Shown: positions 39,256 to 49,252 of the stretch, in pieces
Position numbering within the stretch: position 1 is the first letter of the stretch
How the letters are laid out: every line of letters begins with the position of its first letter
Origin: Hymenobacter qilianensis
GTDB taxonomy: Bacteria; Bacteroidota; Bacteroidia; Cytophagales; Hymenobacteraceae
Direction of reading: 5' to 3'
DNA length: 64,000 nt
Assembly (NCBI RefSeq): GCF_014489555.1
Contig: NZ_CP060784.1
Location: 4,490,501 to 4,554,500 of the forward strand
The notes under the pieces: generated by a model
What the model was told of the DNA's origin: nothing
The model's database searches: none
What the model saw: the letters and a program-made list of their open reading frames with translations, nothing else
Made by a program: the position numbers and the translations under genes

Positions 39256-41973
39256 TTATTGAATTCGTGTCAGGCGCAAGTAGTCCAGCATGGCCTGGTT
39301 CACCTCGCCGTTCATATTCTCATTAGCGGGCTCAAAGGCCAAAGTCAACGTCTGGGGGCCTTTTTCCAATTGCACTTGCACTGAGTTCGTGAAGCCCCAG
39401 TTCGACCATTCAGCTACTCCGCGCTGGGGCATTACCATGGTTCCCAGCTGTTGCTGACCGTTTCGCAGGGTACGCAGGGCACACTTATTCTCCGTGTTGA
39501 TCGGTCCGTTGCCGTTAGAGTAGCGGAAATCAATGGCGTACAGACCCGTTTCCGGCACCGTCACGGGAATACTCAGCGCCTTGTTTTTTGTTTTGCTGAT
39601 TTCAACAAAGCCCTGACCCGTAAAGCCTTTGTACGGCAAAGCCGCCTTCGGAGTAACGGACTCCAGTTGGTACAGTTGGCTGAACTTCTCCCCATTCACC
39701 ACCAGCGGCTCGCTGGCAAACGATTCGAGACCCGCGGCATCCACCGCTACTACCTGATACTCAGCGTACCCCGTGGCATCGGCCGGCGTCTCCTGGGCCG
39801 TGGTAGTGGCGATGGTCTGGCCATTTCTCAGGATGCGGTAGCTCCTTACGCCTTCCTGCTTATTCCAGTTGATGCGATTGTTTGCAAAAGCAACTTCGGG
39901 CGCTGCGGGCGAGAATCGGTTGGCTACCTGGTTTACTGAGGCCGTCTGGGGGCTTTTCCGACCAAGAGAATGCGCACCTTATGGCGACCGGTAAGCGTGG
40001 CCGGAATGGTGGCATTCGCTAATGGCTTGTCATCCAGGGTGATGGTCGTTATCTCATTGCCGTAGCCTTCCATCTCCATATCCAGCACCGCCCCCGATAC
40101 TTGAAGCCGGCCAGCTTGCGCGGCCCCGCAAATGCCTTTGGTACGAAGGGCCGAAACACGAGCTTATCAGCCTGAAAATCCATTCCGAACAGCACCTTGT
40201 ACACCAGGCTCAGGTTGCCGGAAAGGCTCCAAAGCATGTTGCTGGAGTTTATCTGGGTGCCGGCAAAGTCGCCGTTCTCAGCCACGAAGTTTTCCTTGTT
40301 GGTTAGGAACAGGGCGGCAGGCCGGTAGATGGCGGCCATGCTTTCCGTCAGCGAGGCTTCGTTGCCAACTTTGGCCGCCGCCAACGCCCAATAGCTTTGC
40401 ACAAAGGGCCACACGCCGTTATTGTGATACGGCGGAATGCCCGGAATCTGTGGATAGATGCAGCTGATACCGTAAGCTGTGGTGGGCGTTTTTTGCACCA
40501 CTCGCTCCGCCCGATCACCATCGGCCACGCCAAAAAGCACACTTAGCGCCTCGCCCAGCGCCTCCGCTCGTGGCGACAGTATTTTGTAGGTGCGGCCGTA
40601 CAGAAACTGGCCGTAATAGCCCTTCTCAGCCATCCAGAGGTGTTTGTTCATGCCCTGCTTGATCTGCTCCGCTAGCTGCTGATGTTTGCTGGCCACGGCC
40701 GGCTCGCCAAGTATGCGGGCCATCTGGCTGAGCACCACGTTGCCCTGATAATGCACGGCGTTGGTTCCCAGCGTTTCCGACTCATATATGTCCACGGGCT
40801 GCATCCACTTCGGGTAGGTTTGCTCCCGCCAATCCAGAAACGACGACTCGCCGCGCACCATGCCCGTTCGGGCGTTGTAAGCGTTCTGCACGTCGTCCTC
40901 AATCGACTTTTTGATGATGGGATATACTGTGCGCAGCCACTGCTCGTCGCCGGTCACTTTGTAGATTTCCCAGGCCGCCGTGGCCCAGATCATGCGGTCG
41001 GTGGAGCACGGATACGCGCCGCCCGTGCCGGTATCCTGAATAATGCGGCCATCCCCGGACACCTTGCGCATCAGGCTTTTCATCGCCACTTCCGGCTGCA
41101 AGATACCCATAGCCAGGATGATACTGTAGCTGATGTCGCGGGTCCAGACGCCGGCCCACTCCTTGCCCGTGCGGAAGGTGCTGTCCGGCTCCACGGCCCG
41201 CCGGGCTTCCTCCAGCGTCAGATTATACAGCGCATCGGCAATGGGGTACTGGGAGGTGTACTGCGGAAAGTCATCGGTCTTAATCGACTTCTCCCACTTG
41301 CCAGCGGTGGTTTTGGCCGCCTGGGGGGCATTTAGCGTCAGCGTAGCCTCGTAAATGCCGTTGCCATCGGGGTCTTTCAGCTCCAGTTCGGGCTTGTTTA
41401 TGAGGTTGTCAAAATCCCAGCTGAGCGGCGCTGTGTTGCCGGCCACAAATACCTTTTTAAAGTCTTCCTTATAAATCTTTTCGCCCTTGAACGTGGTGTA
41501 GTAGCCTTGCTTCTTGAACGCTTCTAGCACCGGCCGCATATCCAGCCGGATCTTCATGGGCGTGTTGGGGGGCAAATAGGTATCGGCCGGCACCGGGCCG
41601 GGGTCTACGTAGCGCTGCCCAAACACGAGTACCGGCAATTCGGGTGCGTTGGCGCCCGCCCGCGGCACGGCTACAAACCGGTGATCCTGGCCCGGCGCAA
41701 GCTCGTTATCCTTGCCGTTTATACTAAACTTAAAGTTGATCTCGGGCTCTGAAACGCGTTGGCCGGACTTTGATAATTCGACGTGAGGGAGGTAGGTGAA
41801 AGCACGCGTGCTACGTGCTTGCCCTGCACTACACTATCGCGATACACGGCGTACGCCTCCGATTTCCATATAGCCCCGGAGTTGTCACCCGTTTCGGTCG
41901 ATTGCTGCATCTGGCAGGAGCTTAAAAGAGAACAAGCAAGCACAAAGCCCGCTGAAAAGGATGGTTGCTTCAT
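39256..41973 (-). CDS. Six-hairpin glycosidase-like lipoprotein, three frame breaks
   Basis: Repaired length is 906 residues. It has a lipoprotein signal (VLACSLLSSCQMQQ) and an N-terminal domain (KFSINGKDNELAPGQDHRF). An (alpha/alpha)6-barrel glycosidase domain follows (KEWAGVWTRDISYSIILAMG; DWREQTYPKWMQPVDIY; YPQIPGIPPYHNNGVWPF), related to the GH15/GH37/GH63-type superfamily. A fibronectin-like segment and a final beta-sandwich close it. Breaks are at 41744-41746 (three G), 40091-40095 (five C) and 39948-39952 (five G). One base at each rejoins the parts, and the total becomes an exact codon count. It may act on a pectin-derived sugar; I do not know the substrate. Confidence 0.7.
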
Positions 41974-42235
41974 ACTGACAAAATGGAAATACGGCTGCTT
42001 GCATTGGTTCGGCCAGCGGCTGGCTAATCAGGCACGGCACCTCAGGTGGGAAGGCGAAAGATAAAGCAGTTTTGGCAGCCGCGCAGGCATTTACTGGCGC
42101 AGTAGGCTCGCTTGACACGGTTATCTTTCTACACAAGATGGGAATGTTGCAAATTGACCGGCCGAAACCGTAGGAGAATAGCTATACTTTACTTACTTAG
42201 TAGTAGGCTTTTCTCAATTGTATTTCTATTCCGTT

Positions 42236-43014
42236 ATGCAGCTTCTATTTTACTGGTTTCGTTGCTCCCTCCTACTAGCTTTTCTACTGGGGCTAAGCGT
42301 GGACACTATTGCGCAGAAAAAGCCCTTGCCGGCCTACGTCGTTACGGCCGGCGGCGACACGCTGCGGGGGCAATTGTTCCGGCTCCAAGGCTGACGCAGC
42401 AGTACCAGGTAGAGTTTATTCCGATACGGGGCCACCAACGGCTTTTTCTGGATGGCTATCAGCTCGCCTCCTTCACTTACTATGCAGACCTGGATACTAT
42501 ACGCTACGTTTCGCTCCTCTTTGCCCAGAAGGGCACTAACACCCTCTGCCGTGGTTTTCTGCAGCAGGTAGTAGCGGGCGAAGCGCAACTATATCATTAC
42601 AGCTTCAATCATGTTCGGCAAGGATTACCTGTTAGCAATAACGGCCGGTCCGGTTCCAGCTATAGCAATCCTAAAGACCCCAATCCCGGCAATATCTATG
42701 CATCCCTGAGGGGTGGTAGCTGGCAGGAAAATGCTCGTATCATTTCCAATAGAGATGGAAACCACTCCACGTCCGGGCCGTTGAGTAAGCGCGGAGTATA
42801 CAATCCTAAAAACAGCCTCGTCATCTATCGCACGGATAAGCTACAGCTAGAAGATGTCAGTGGATGGAGATTCCCGAAAGATGCTGTCACTTATTTTAGC
42901 GACTGTCCGGAGGTGGTCGCCGACCTTAAATCAGGCCAGTACCGTGCCCGCGACATTCCCCAGATTGTGCGGCGCTACAACGCCTGGCATCAGGCGCAAA
43001 AGCCCGTACACTAG
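42236..43014 (+). CDS. Secreted protein of unknown function, tandem copy 1 (one frame break)
   Basis: Repaired length is 259 residues, against 260 for the copy directly downstream. The ATG at 42236 gives a signal peptide (CSLLLAFLLGLSVDTIAQ). The frame is lost at five G at 42366-42370, where copy 2 has six G in the otherwise matching stretch (TGCGGGGGCAATTGTTCCGG against TGCGGGGGGCAATTGTTCC). Restored, both read GGDTLRGAIVPAPRLTQQY, then FLDGYQLASFTYY and DLDTIRYVSLLFAQKG. I do not recognise the family. The C-terminal region has YNAWHQAQKP. The two genes are 48 bases apart and likely arose by duplication. No enzyme motif is visible. Confidence 0.75.
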
Positions 43015-43061
43015 GAGGCTGTCTTCTCACTTAGGGTCTGATATATATTTCATTATTTATT

Positions 43062-43844
43062 ATGAGCCGTCTTCTACCCCGGCAGTATCATCTGCTTCTG
43101 CTTGTTAGCCTGCTGAGTTTTAGTGCTAGCGCGTTTGCCCAAAAGAACAAGCCAATGCCGGGGTATGTGGTCACGATGGGGGGCGATACGCTGCGGGGGG
43201 CAATTGTTCCGGCTCCAAGGCTCACGCAGCAGTATCGGGTGGAGTTTATTCTGCTACAGGGCCACCAACGCCTTTTTTTGGATGGCTATCAGCTGGCCTC
43301 CTTCACTTACTATGTAGACCTGGATACTATACGCTACGTTTCGCTCCTCTTTGCCCAGAAGGGCTCAGATACGCCCTGCCGGGGTTTCTTGCAGCAGGTG
43401 GTAGCGGGGGAAGCGCAGCTATATTATTACAGTTTCAATCTTGGTCAGGGAGGAGCGCCTTTCAGCAGTGGTGGCTTGCTCAGTACTGGGCACCGCAATT
43501 CTACTGGCCCCAGCCGCGTAAGTGCCTATGCCAACTCCCTGATTAATAACAGTCAATCCAGCCCTCCTGTCACTCCGAGGAAAAACGCGAAATATCCCGC
43601 GTTCGGGCCGTTGAGTAAGCGCGGAATGTACTACCCCGACAACACCCTCGTCATTTATCGCCCGGATAGGAAGCGGCTAGAAGACGTCTATGGCTGGAGA
43701 TTCCCGAAGGATGCTGCTGTTTATTTTGCCGATTTCCCCGACCTAGTCGCCGATCTGAAATCAGGCCAGTACCGGCAGCGCGACATCCCGCAAATCGTAC
43801 GTCGCTACAACACCTGGCATCAGGCGCAGAATCCAAAGCCTTAA
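43062..43844 (+). CDS. Secreted protein of unknown function, tandem copy 2 (intact)
   Basis: The 260-residue protein has a signal peptide (LLLLVSLLSFSASAFAQ). A mature part follows, strongly similar to copy 1 at both ends (GGDTLRGAIVPAPRLTQQY near the start; YGWRFPKDAAVYFADFPDLV, QIVRRYNTWHQAQ at the end). The middle, with low-complexity Ser/Gly/Asn residues, is divergent. It contains two GGGGGGC words (43178-43183, 43195-43200). I cannot assign a function. Its nearest neighbours are the six-hairpin glycosidase and a flavin dehydrogenase. It serves as an internal control showing that six G is the coding state at the site where copy 1 has five. Confidence 0.85.
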   Translation: MSRLLPRQYHLLLLVSLLSFSASAFAQKNKPMPGYVVTMGGDTLRGAIVPAPRLTQQYRVEFILLQGHQRLFLDGYQLASFTYYVDLDTIRYVSLLFAQKGSDTPCRGFLQQVVAGEAQLYYYSFNLGQGGAPFSSGGLLSTGHRNSTGPSRVSAYANSLINNSQSSPPVTPRKNAKYPAFGPLSKRGMYYPDNTLVIYRPDRKRLEDVYGWRFPKDAAVYFADFPDLVADLKSGQYRQRDIPQIVRRYNTWHQAQNPKP

Positions 43845-43893
43845 TCAGGCGATATAGCTTACTTTCGGTACTTGTACCTGTTCCATTCTGCCT

Positions 43894-45542
43894 ATGGAAG
43901 CTGATGTTATTGTCATTGGTGCCGGCTTGGCGGGCCTGGTAGCCGCTGCCGAGTTGGCCGACGCGAATAAGCGCGTGCTACTGCTAGACCAGGAGCCCGA
44001 GCAAAGTCTGGGCGGGCAGGCTTTCTGGTCGCTGGGGGCATTTTTCTGGTCAACTCACCTGAGCAGCGCCGCCTCGGCATCCGCGATTCGCACGCCCTGG
44101 CCCTGGAAGACTGGCTCGGCACCGCCGCCTTCGACCGCCCCGAGGACAAGTGGCCCCGGCGCTGGGCCGAGGCTTACGTAGACTTTGCGGCCGGCGAGAA
44201 GCGCTCCTGGCTGTACCAGCAGGGCATGCGCTTTTTTCCGGTAGTGGGCTGGGCTGAGCGCGGCGGCTATGGCGCCATCGGGCACGGCAATTCGGTTCCA
44301 CGCTTCCACGTGACATGGGGCACCGGGCCGGGCGTGGTGGCGCCCTTTGAGCGCCGCGTGCGGGAAGCTGTAAAGCGCGGGCTGATTACCTTCAAGTTTC
44401 GCCATCGGGTAGAAGAGCTAATCGTGACAAATGGCGTTGTGAACGGCGTACTGGGCGAAATTTTGGAGCCCAGCGACGTGCTGCGTGGGCAGAAAAGCTC
44501 CCGTATAGCCGTGGGAGATTTCGCGTTTTATGCGCAGGCGGTTATCGTTACGTCGGGCGGTATTGGGGCCAATCATGCGTTGGTGCGGCAAAACTGGCCC
44601 ACGCGCCTCGGCGAGCCGCCCAAAAGCATGCTATCGGGAGTGCCGGCCCACGTCGATGGCCTCATGCTGGGCATCAGCGCGGCGGCTGGGGGCATTTAAT
44701 CAACCAGGACCGCATGTGGCACTACCCGGAAGGCATTCAGAACTGGAACTCTATCTGGCCCAACCACGGCATTCGCATTCTGCCTGGCCCGTCTTCCCTC
44801 TGGCTCAATGCCCACGGCAACCGCCTGCCCGTGCCCCTGTTCCCTGGCTTCGACTCGCTGGGCACCCTGCGCCACCTGCGCCAAACGGGCCACGACTACA
44901 GCTGGTTTGTGCTCACGCAACGTATTCTGCGCAAGGAGTTTGCCCTTTCCGGATCAGAGCAAAACCCTGATCTGACCAATAAAGACTGGCGCCAAACCCT
45001 AGGCCGCGCCTTCGGCAAAGCTGCGCCCGCCCCGTCGAAGCCTTCAAAAAGCACGGCGCCGACTTTGTGGTACGCGACAACCTGGCCGACCTCGTGCGGG
45101 CATGAACGCGCTGACCGAAGCGCCCCTGATCGATCTGGCTTCGCTGGAGCGCGAAATCCGGGCCCGCGACCGGCAGCTGGATAACCCCTTCAGCAAAGAC
45201 AGCCAGATAACGGCTCTGCGCGGTGCTCGCAACTACCTGGGGGACAAACTTATCCGAACGGCCAAGCCTCACCGCCTCCTCGACCCCGCCGCTGGCCCGC
45301 TCATTGCCGTGCGCCTGCACATCATCACCCGCAAAACGCTGGGCGGCCTCGAAACCGACCTTTCCGGGCGGGTGCTGAATGAAGACGGCAACCCCGTGCG
45401 CGGCCTATATGCAGCGGGCGAGGTAGCGGGCTTTGGCGGCGGTGGCATGCACGGCTACCGCGCCCTGGAGGGCACTTTTCTGGGTGGCTGCCTCTTCTCG
45501 GGCCGCGTGGCCGGCCGCGCCGCGGCGCACGCCGTTATTTAG
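43894..45542 (+). CDS. FAD-dependent dehydrogenase/oxidoreductase, four frame breaks
   Basis: Repaired length is 550 residues. The N-terminal FAD-binding Rossmann motif is clear (VIVIGAGLAGLVAAAELADA). The interior has GPGVVAPFERRVREAVKRG and the C-terminus has GLYAAGEVAGFGGGGMHGYR. This places it among flavoproteins of the fumarate reductase/3-ketosteroid dehydrogenase type that are often just called FAD-binding dehydrogenases. Breaks lie at 44034-44038 (five G), 44688-44692 (five G), 45030-45033 (four C) and about 45094-45096. One base at each restores a single frame. Four breaks in 1.65 kb is the densest in the window along with GH2, so it could also be a true pseudogene. The substrate is unknown. 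Confidence 0.78.
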
Positions 45543-45628
45543 CCGCACCCTACAGTACAGGGAAGCTACCAACGAGGCGGCGTTTACATTTAGTTCGTTG
45601 GCACGTTCACGTAGCTGCCACTGCCTAT

Positions 45629-46963
45629 ATGAAACGCACACGCCTCTTATTGGCTGGCTTGGTTAGTCTGCTGCTGGCGGAAAGCACGGCCGCGCAACCG
45701 ACCAAAACCAGCTTTAAATTCGATTTCGGATCGGGTAAAACCGCGCCGGGCTATCAGCAGATTCTGCCCTCTGCGCTTTACACGCCCGACCAAGGCTACG
45801 GCTTCGATTTCAACACCACCGTCAAGGCCGTCGACCGGGGCGGAAAAGATGCGCTGAAAAGCGATTTTGTTACCAGCGACAAGCCGTTTTATTTCTCCGT
45901 CGATCTGCCGGAGGGCAACTACAATGTGACCTTTACGCTGGGTGACGCCAAGGGACGCTCGTCTACGTCGGTGAAGGCGGAATCGCGCCGCTTGTTGCTG
46001 GAAAAGACGGAAACCGCGGCCGGCAAATTCAGCACGCACACGTTTACTATCAACATCAAAAGCCGAGAGATCCTGGGGGGCAATTCTGTGGCTTTAAAGC
46101 CGCGGGAGCTAACCAAGCTGGATTGGGATAACAAGCTGACGCTGGAATTTAACGGCGCTACTACCTGCCTGAGTTCTTTGGAAATAACGCCTGCACCTGA
46201 CGCCGTAACGGTTTTTCTGGCCGGCAACTCCACCGTAGTCAATCAGGAGTACGAACCGTGGGCCTCATGGGGTCAGATGCTGCCGCGCTTTCTAAAGCCC
46301 GGTGTGGCCGTGGCCAATCACGCCGAATCGGGCCTAAGCTTGGGCAGCTTTCTGGGCTCGCGGCGCCTGGAAAAAGCACTGAGCATCATGAAGCCCGGCG
46401 ACTACCTTTTCATTGAGTTTGGGCACAATGATCAGAAGGAAAAAGGCCCCCAGGATGGCGCCTACAACTCCTACACCGAGCGCCTGAAGCTGTTCGTAGC
46501 CGAAGCCAAAAAGAAGGGCGGAATTCCGGTTATTCTGACTTCTACCAGCCGCCGCTCGTTCGGCCCCGATGGCAAGATTGAGAACAGCCTCGGCGACTAC
46601 CCCGAAGCCGCCCGCAACGTCGCCCGCGCCGAGAACGTGGCCCTCATCGACCTCACCGCCATGACCCAAACGCTCTACGAAACGATAGGTGTGGAAGAAT
46701 CGAAAAAAGCCTTCGTGCATTACCCCGCCAATGCCTATCCGGGTCAGGCGCAGGCCCTGGCCGACAACACCCATTTCAGTCCGTATGGCGCCTACCAGAT
46801 TGCCAAATGCGTGGCGGAGGGCATCAAGGCCAACAAGCTGGATTTGGTGAAGTTTCTGAGGAATGACACCCCGCCTTTTTCACCCACCAGACCAGATGCG
46901 CTGGCCTCTTGGCAATGGGCCGAAAGTCCGCGCACCGACACCATAAAACCTGATGGCAATTAG
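45629..46963 (+). CDS. Rhamnogalacturonan acetylesterase (CE12-like SGNH hydrolase) with N-terminal beta-sandwich
   Basis: The 444-residue protein has a signal peptide (RLLLAGLVSLLLAESTAAQ) and an N-terminal beta-sandwich (FDFGSGKTAPGYQQI ... YFSVDLPEGNYNVTFTLG). The SGNH esterase fold of carbohydrate esterase family 12 follows. The nucleophile serine lies in FLAGNSTVVNQ, the oxyanion block in FIEFGHNDQKEKG, and the catalytic Asp/His in ADNTHFSPYGAYQ. It removes acetyl groups from rhamnogalacturonan so that lyases can act. It is intact and ends one base before the next gene, a GH43-like protein, so the two are probably co-transcribed. It contains a GGGGGGCAAT word at 46075-46080. Confidence 0.88.
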   Translation: MKRTRLLLAGLVSLLLAESTAAQPTKTSFKFDFGSGKTAPGYQQILPSALYTPDQGYGFDFNTTVKAVDRGGKDALKSDFVTSDKPFYFSVDLPEGNYNVTFTLGDAKGRSSTSVKAESRRLLLEKTETAAGKFSTHTFTINIKSREILGGNSVALKPRELTKLDWDNKLTLEFNGATTCLSSLEITPAPDAVTVFLAGNSTVVNQEYEPWASWGQMLPRFLKPGVAVANHAESGLSLGSFLGSRRLEKALSIMKPGDYLFIEFGHNDQKEKGPQDGAYNSYTERLKLFVAEAKKKGGIPVILTSTSRRSFGPDGKIENSLGDYPEAARNVARAENVALIDLTAMTQTLYETIGVEESKKAFVHYPANAYPGQAQALADNTHFSPYGAYQIAKCVAEGIKANKLDLVKFLRNDTPPFSPTRPDALASWQWAESPRTDTIKPDGN

Positions 46964-46964
46964 C

Positions 46965-48005
46965 ATGATAAAACACGTTTTCTACTGCCTGCTTTTGCTT
47001 TCAATTTTGCCCCCCACATATGCGTTGGCGCAGCGCCGGCCGTCTGGCAGGCTGGCGGCTAAGCCGCTGTATCGTGACCCTACTTTCGACGGCGCCGCCG
47101 ACCCTGTTGTGATCTGGAATAAGCAGCAGAAAAAGTGGTTTATGTTTTACACCAACCGCCGCGCCACCGACCCCGCTGCCGAAGGCGTAACCTGGGTGCA
47201 CGGCACGCGCATCAGCATTGCCGAATCGGTGGATGGTGGCGCCACGTGGAGCTACCGCGATACGGCCAACATCAACTACCGCCCTACCCCGCAATACACG
47301 CACTGGGCGCCTGATGTCGTGGAGGACGCTCAGGGTGGTTACCATATGTTTCTGACCTATGTGCCGGGCATATTTACTGATTGGAACCACCCGCGCCATA
47401 TTCTGCACCTCACCAGCTCCGATTTGCTGAACTGGAAGTACGAATCGACCCTGCCTCTCATTACCGATAAGGTGATTGATGCCAGCGTCTTTCGCCTCCC
47501 CGATGCCACATGGCGCATGTGGTATAACAACGAGCGCGACGGCAAATCTATCTACTACGCCGACAGCCCCGACCTGTACACGTGGCAGGATAAAGGTCTG
47601 GCCCTCAAGGAGCGCGGCGAAGGCCCCAAAGTGTTTCGCTGGCATGACCGCTACTGGATGATCATCGACAAGTGGAAGGGCTTAGGCGTGTACAGTTCCA
47701 CCGACTTGCAGCAGTGGCAGCCGCAGGAAGAACGCCTCGTGGAGCTGCCCGGCAAAGGCCCGGAAGATCAGGCCATCGGCGGCCACCCCGACGTGGTAGT
47801 GCAGGGCGACCGAGCTTATTTGTTCTATTTCACCCATCCCGGCCGCACCGAAGGCACACCCTCCGCGGCCGCCACCATCGCCACCAAGCGCAGCCTGATA
47901 CAAGTAGCCGAACTGCACTACATCAACGGCAAGCTCACCTGCGACCGGGACCAGCCCACTTATATTCAGCTAAAGCCCACCAAGCATTCCAAAAAACGAT
48001 TGTAA
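46965..48005 (+). CDS. GH43-like five-bladed beta-propeller glycosidase
   Basis: The 346-residue protein has a signal peptide (MIKHVFYCLLLLSILPPTYA) and a GH43-type propeller. Candidate catalytic acids are Asp in FDGAADPVVIW, Asp in DKVIDASVFRLPD and Glu in RGEGPKVFRWHD. The spacing and the WYNNERDGKSIYYADS strand fit clan GH-F. I do not know the subfamily; the neighbours (CE12, PL11, GH105) suggest rhamnogalacturonan side chains. The ATG at 46965 is chosen because the signal peptide follows it directly. The frame is intact, with a TTTTGCCCCCCACA word at 47010-47015 inside the signal-peptide codons. Confidence 0.78.
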   Translation: MIKHVFYCLLLLSILPPTYALAQRRPSGRLAAKPLYRDPTFDGAADPVVIWNKQQKKWFMFYTNRRATDPAAEGVTWVHGTRISIAESVDGGATWSYRDTANINYRPTPQYTHWAPDVVEDAQGGYHMFLTYVPGIFTDWNHPRHILHLTSSDLLNWKYESTLPLITDKVIDASVFRLPDATWRMWYNNERDGKSIYYADSPDLYTWQDKGLALKERGEGPKVFRWHDRYWMIIDKWKGLGVYSSTDLQQWQPQEERLVELPGKGPEDQAIGGHPDVVVQGDRAYLFYFTHPGRTEGTPSAAATIATKRSLIQVAELHYINGKLTCDRDQPTYIQLKPTKHSKKRL

Positions 48006-48016
48006 AAAGCCCCCAG

Positions 48017-48982
48017 ATGCCGCAATTTCTCTCCTCAAAAAACGCTAAGGCTTTCCTGCTTTTCGTTGGCTTTTTTCTGTACTCGAATATCTTTGCCCAA
48101 CAGCCTTTACCCAAAGAACAGGCGCTGATATTTGCCTACTTCAAAGGCAACGGGCAGGATGGCCTCCACCTGGCTCACAGCCAGGATGGCTACACCTGGT
48201 CGGCGCTAAAAAAAGACAGCACCTTTCTGCGCCCCACCGTGGCCAAGGACAAGCTCATGCGCGACCCCTGCGTGATTCGGGGCAAGGATGGCCTGTTTCA
48301 CATGGTCTGGACGGTGAGCTGGAACGATAAGGGCATCGGCTACGCCACCTCCAATGATCTGGTGAACTGGTCAGCGCAGCGGTTTATTCCGGTGATGCAG
48401 CACGAGGCGGAAGCGCGCAACTGCTGGGCTCCGGAAATCACATTGGACGAAAAAACCGGCACGTATTTAATCTATTGGGCTACCACCATCACCGGCAAAT
48501 TTCCTGAAACCCAAAGCACCGCCGACAAAGCCTACAACCACCGCATTTACTACGTCACAACCAAGGACTTCAAAACTTTTACCGACACAAAGCTGCTATA
48601 TGAGCCCGGCTTTAACTCCATCGACGCCACCATTCAGCGCGACGGCAAACGCTACATCATGATTTTGAAAGACGAAACTCGCGAGCCGGCCCAAAAGAAG
48701 CTTAAGGTGGCGTTCAGCAATAACCTGATTGGTCCTTACAGCAAAGCCTCTACTCCTATTACCGTCAAGTATTGGGCTGAAGGGCCTACCGCCATTAAAC
48801 TAGGCAAGCAGTGGCTGGTGTATTTCGATAAATACACCGAGCACAAGTACGGCGCCGTCCGCTCCGATGACCTCCAAACCTGGACCGACGTTTCCGACCA
48901 AGTACGCTTTCCAACCGGTGCCCGCCACGGCACCGTGATTCAAGTGACGCAGAAGGAACTGGAGTTGCTGCTAAAACAGTAG
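48017..48982 (+). CDS. GH43-like beta-propeller glycosidase, second copy in tandem
   Basis: The protein has about 321 residues and a signal peptide (KAFLLFVGFFLYSNIFAQ). A GH43-type propeller follows, with Asp in LMRDPCVIRGKDG, Asp in NSIDATIQRDGK and Glu in WAEGPTAIKLGKQ. It follows the previous GH43-like gene after 11 bases, and the two look like different members of the same clan rather than recent duplicates. It was started at the ATG at 48017; a long upstream extension in the same frame overlaps the previous gene and lacks signal-peptide character. The substrate is unknown, probably a galactosyl or arabinosyl side chain of rhamnogalacturonan. Confidence 0.8.
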   Translation: MPQFLSSKNAKAFLLFVGFFLYSNIFAQQPLPKEQALIFAYFKGNGQDGLHLAHSQDGYTWSALKKDSTFLRPTVAKDKLMRDPCVIRGKDGLFHMVWTVSWNDKGIGYATSNDLVNWSAQRFIPVMQHEAEARNCWAPEITLDEKTGTYLIYWATTITGKFPETQSTADKAYNHRIYYVTTKDFKTFTDTKLLYEPGFNSIDATIQRDGKRYIMILKDETREPAQKKLKVAFSNNLIGPYSKASTPITVKYWAEGPTAIKLGKQWLVYFDKYTEHKYGAVRSDDLQTWTDVSDQVRFPTGARHGTVIQVTQKELELLLKQ

Positions 48983-49026
48983 ATGTTGCAGTGCTAACGC
49001 AGAGGCGTTCATTTCATTAGTCGGCC

Positions 49027-49237
49027 GTCATGCAGAACGCAGTGAAGCATCTTGCGTGCTGACGCAGGATTACTATACGTCATGCTGAGCTTGCCGAAGC
49101 ATCTCTCCCGCTTTGTTGCATCGATTTTGAGGCTAACTATTAGAGATGCTTCGGCAAGCTCAGCATGACCGCCTTTTTGGTTGATTTTACTATTCCAACG
49201 ACTGCACGCGAAATGCTTCGCTACCCCTCTGCATGAC
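49027..49237. repeat. Nested REP-like palindromes (family A inside family A)
   Basis: The outer arms are GTCATGCAGAACGCAGTGAA (49027-49059) and the complementary stretch ending CTCTGCATGAC at 49237. Inside lies a second complete palindrome, GTCATGCTGAGCTTGCCGAA (49079-49106) with its exact complement at 49142-49169. The gap between the GH43-like gene and the minus-strand esterase is filled by them. Confidence 0.88.
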
Positions 49238-49252
49238 GTTCTATTGTAGCAT

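Noticed and set aside
47990..48005. AAACGATTGTA as a further operator
   Set aside because: Only one arm is present, it overlaps a stop codon, and it is outside the arabinose block.
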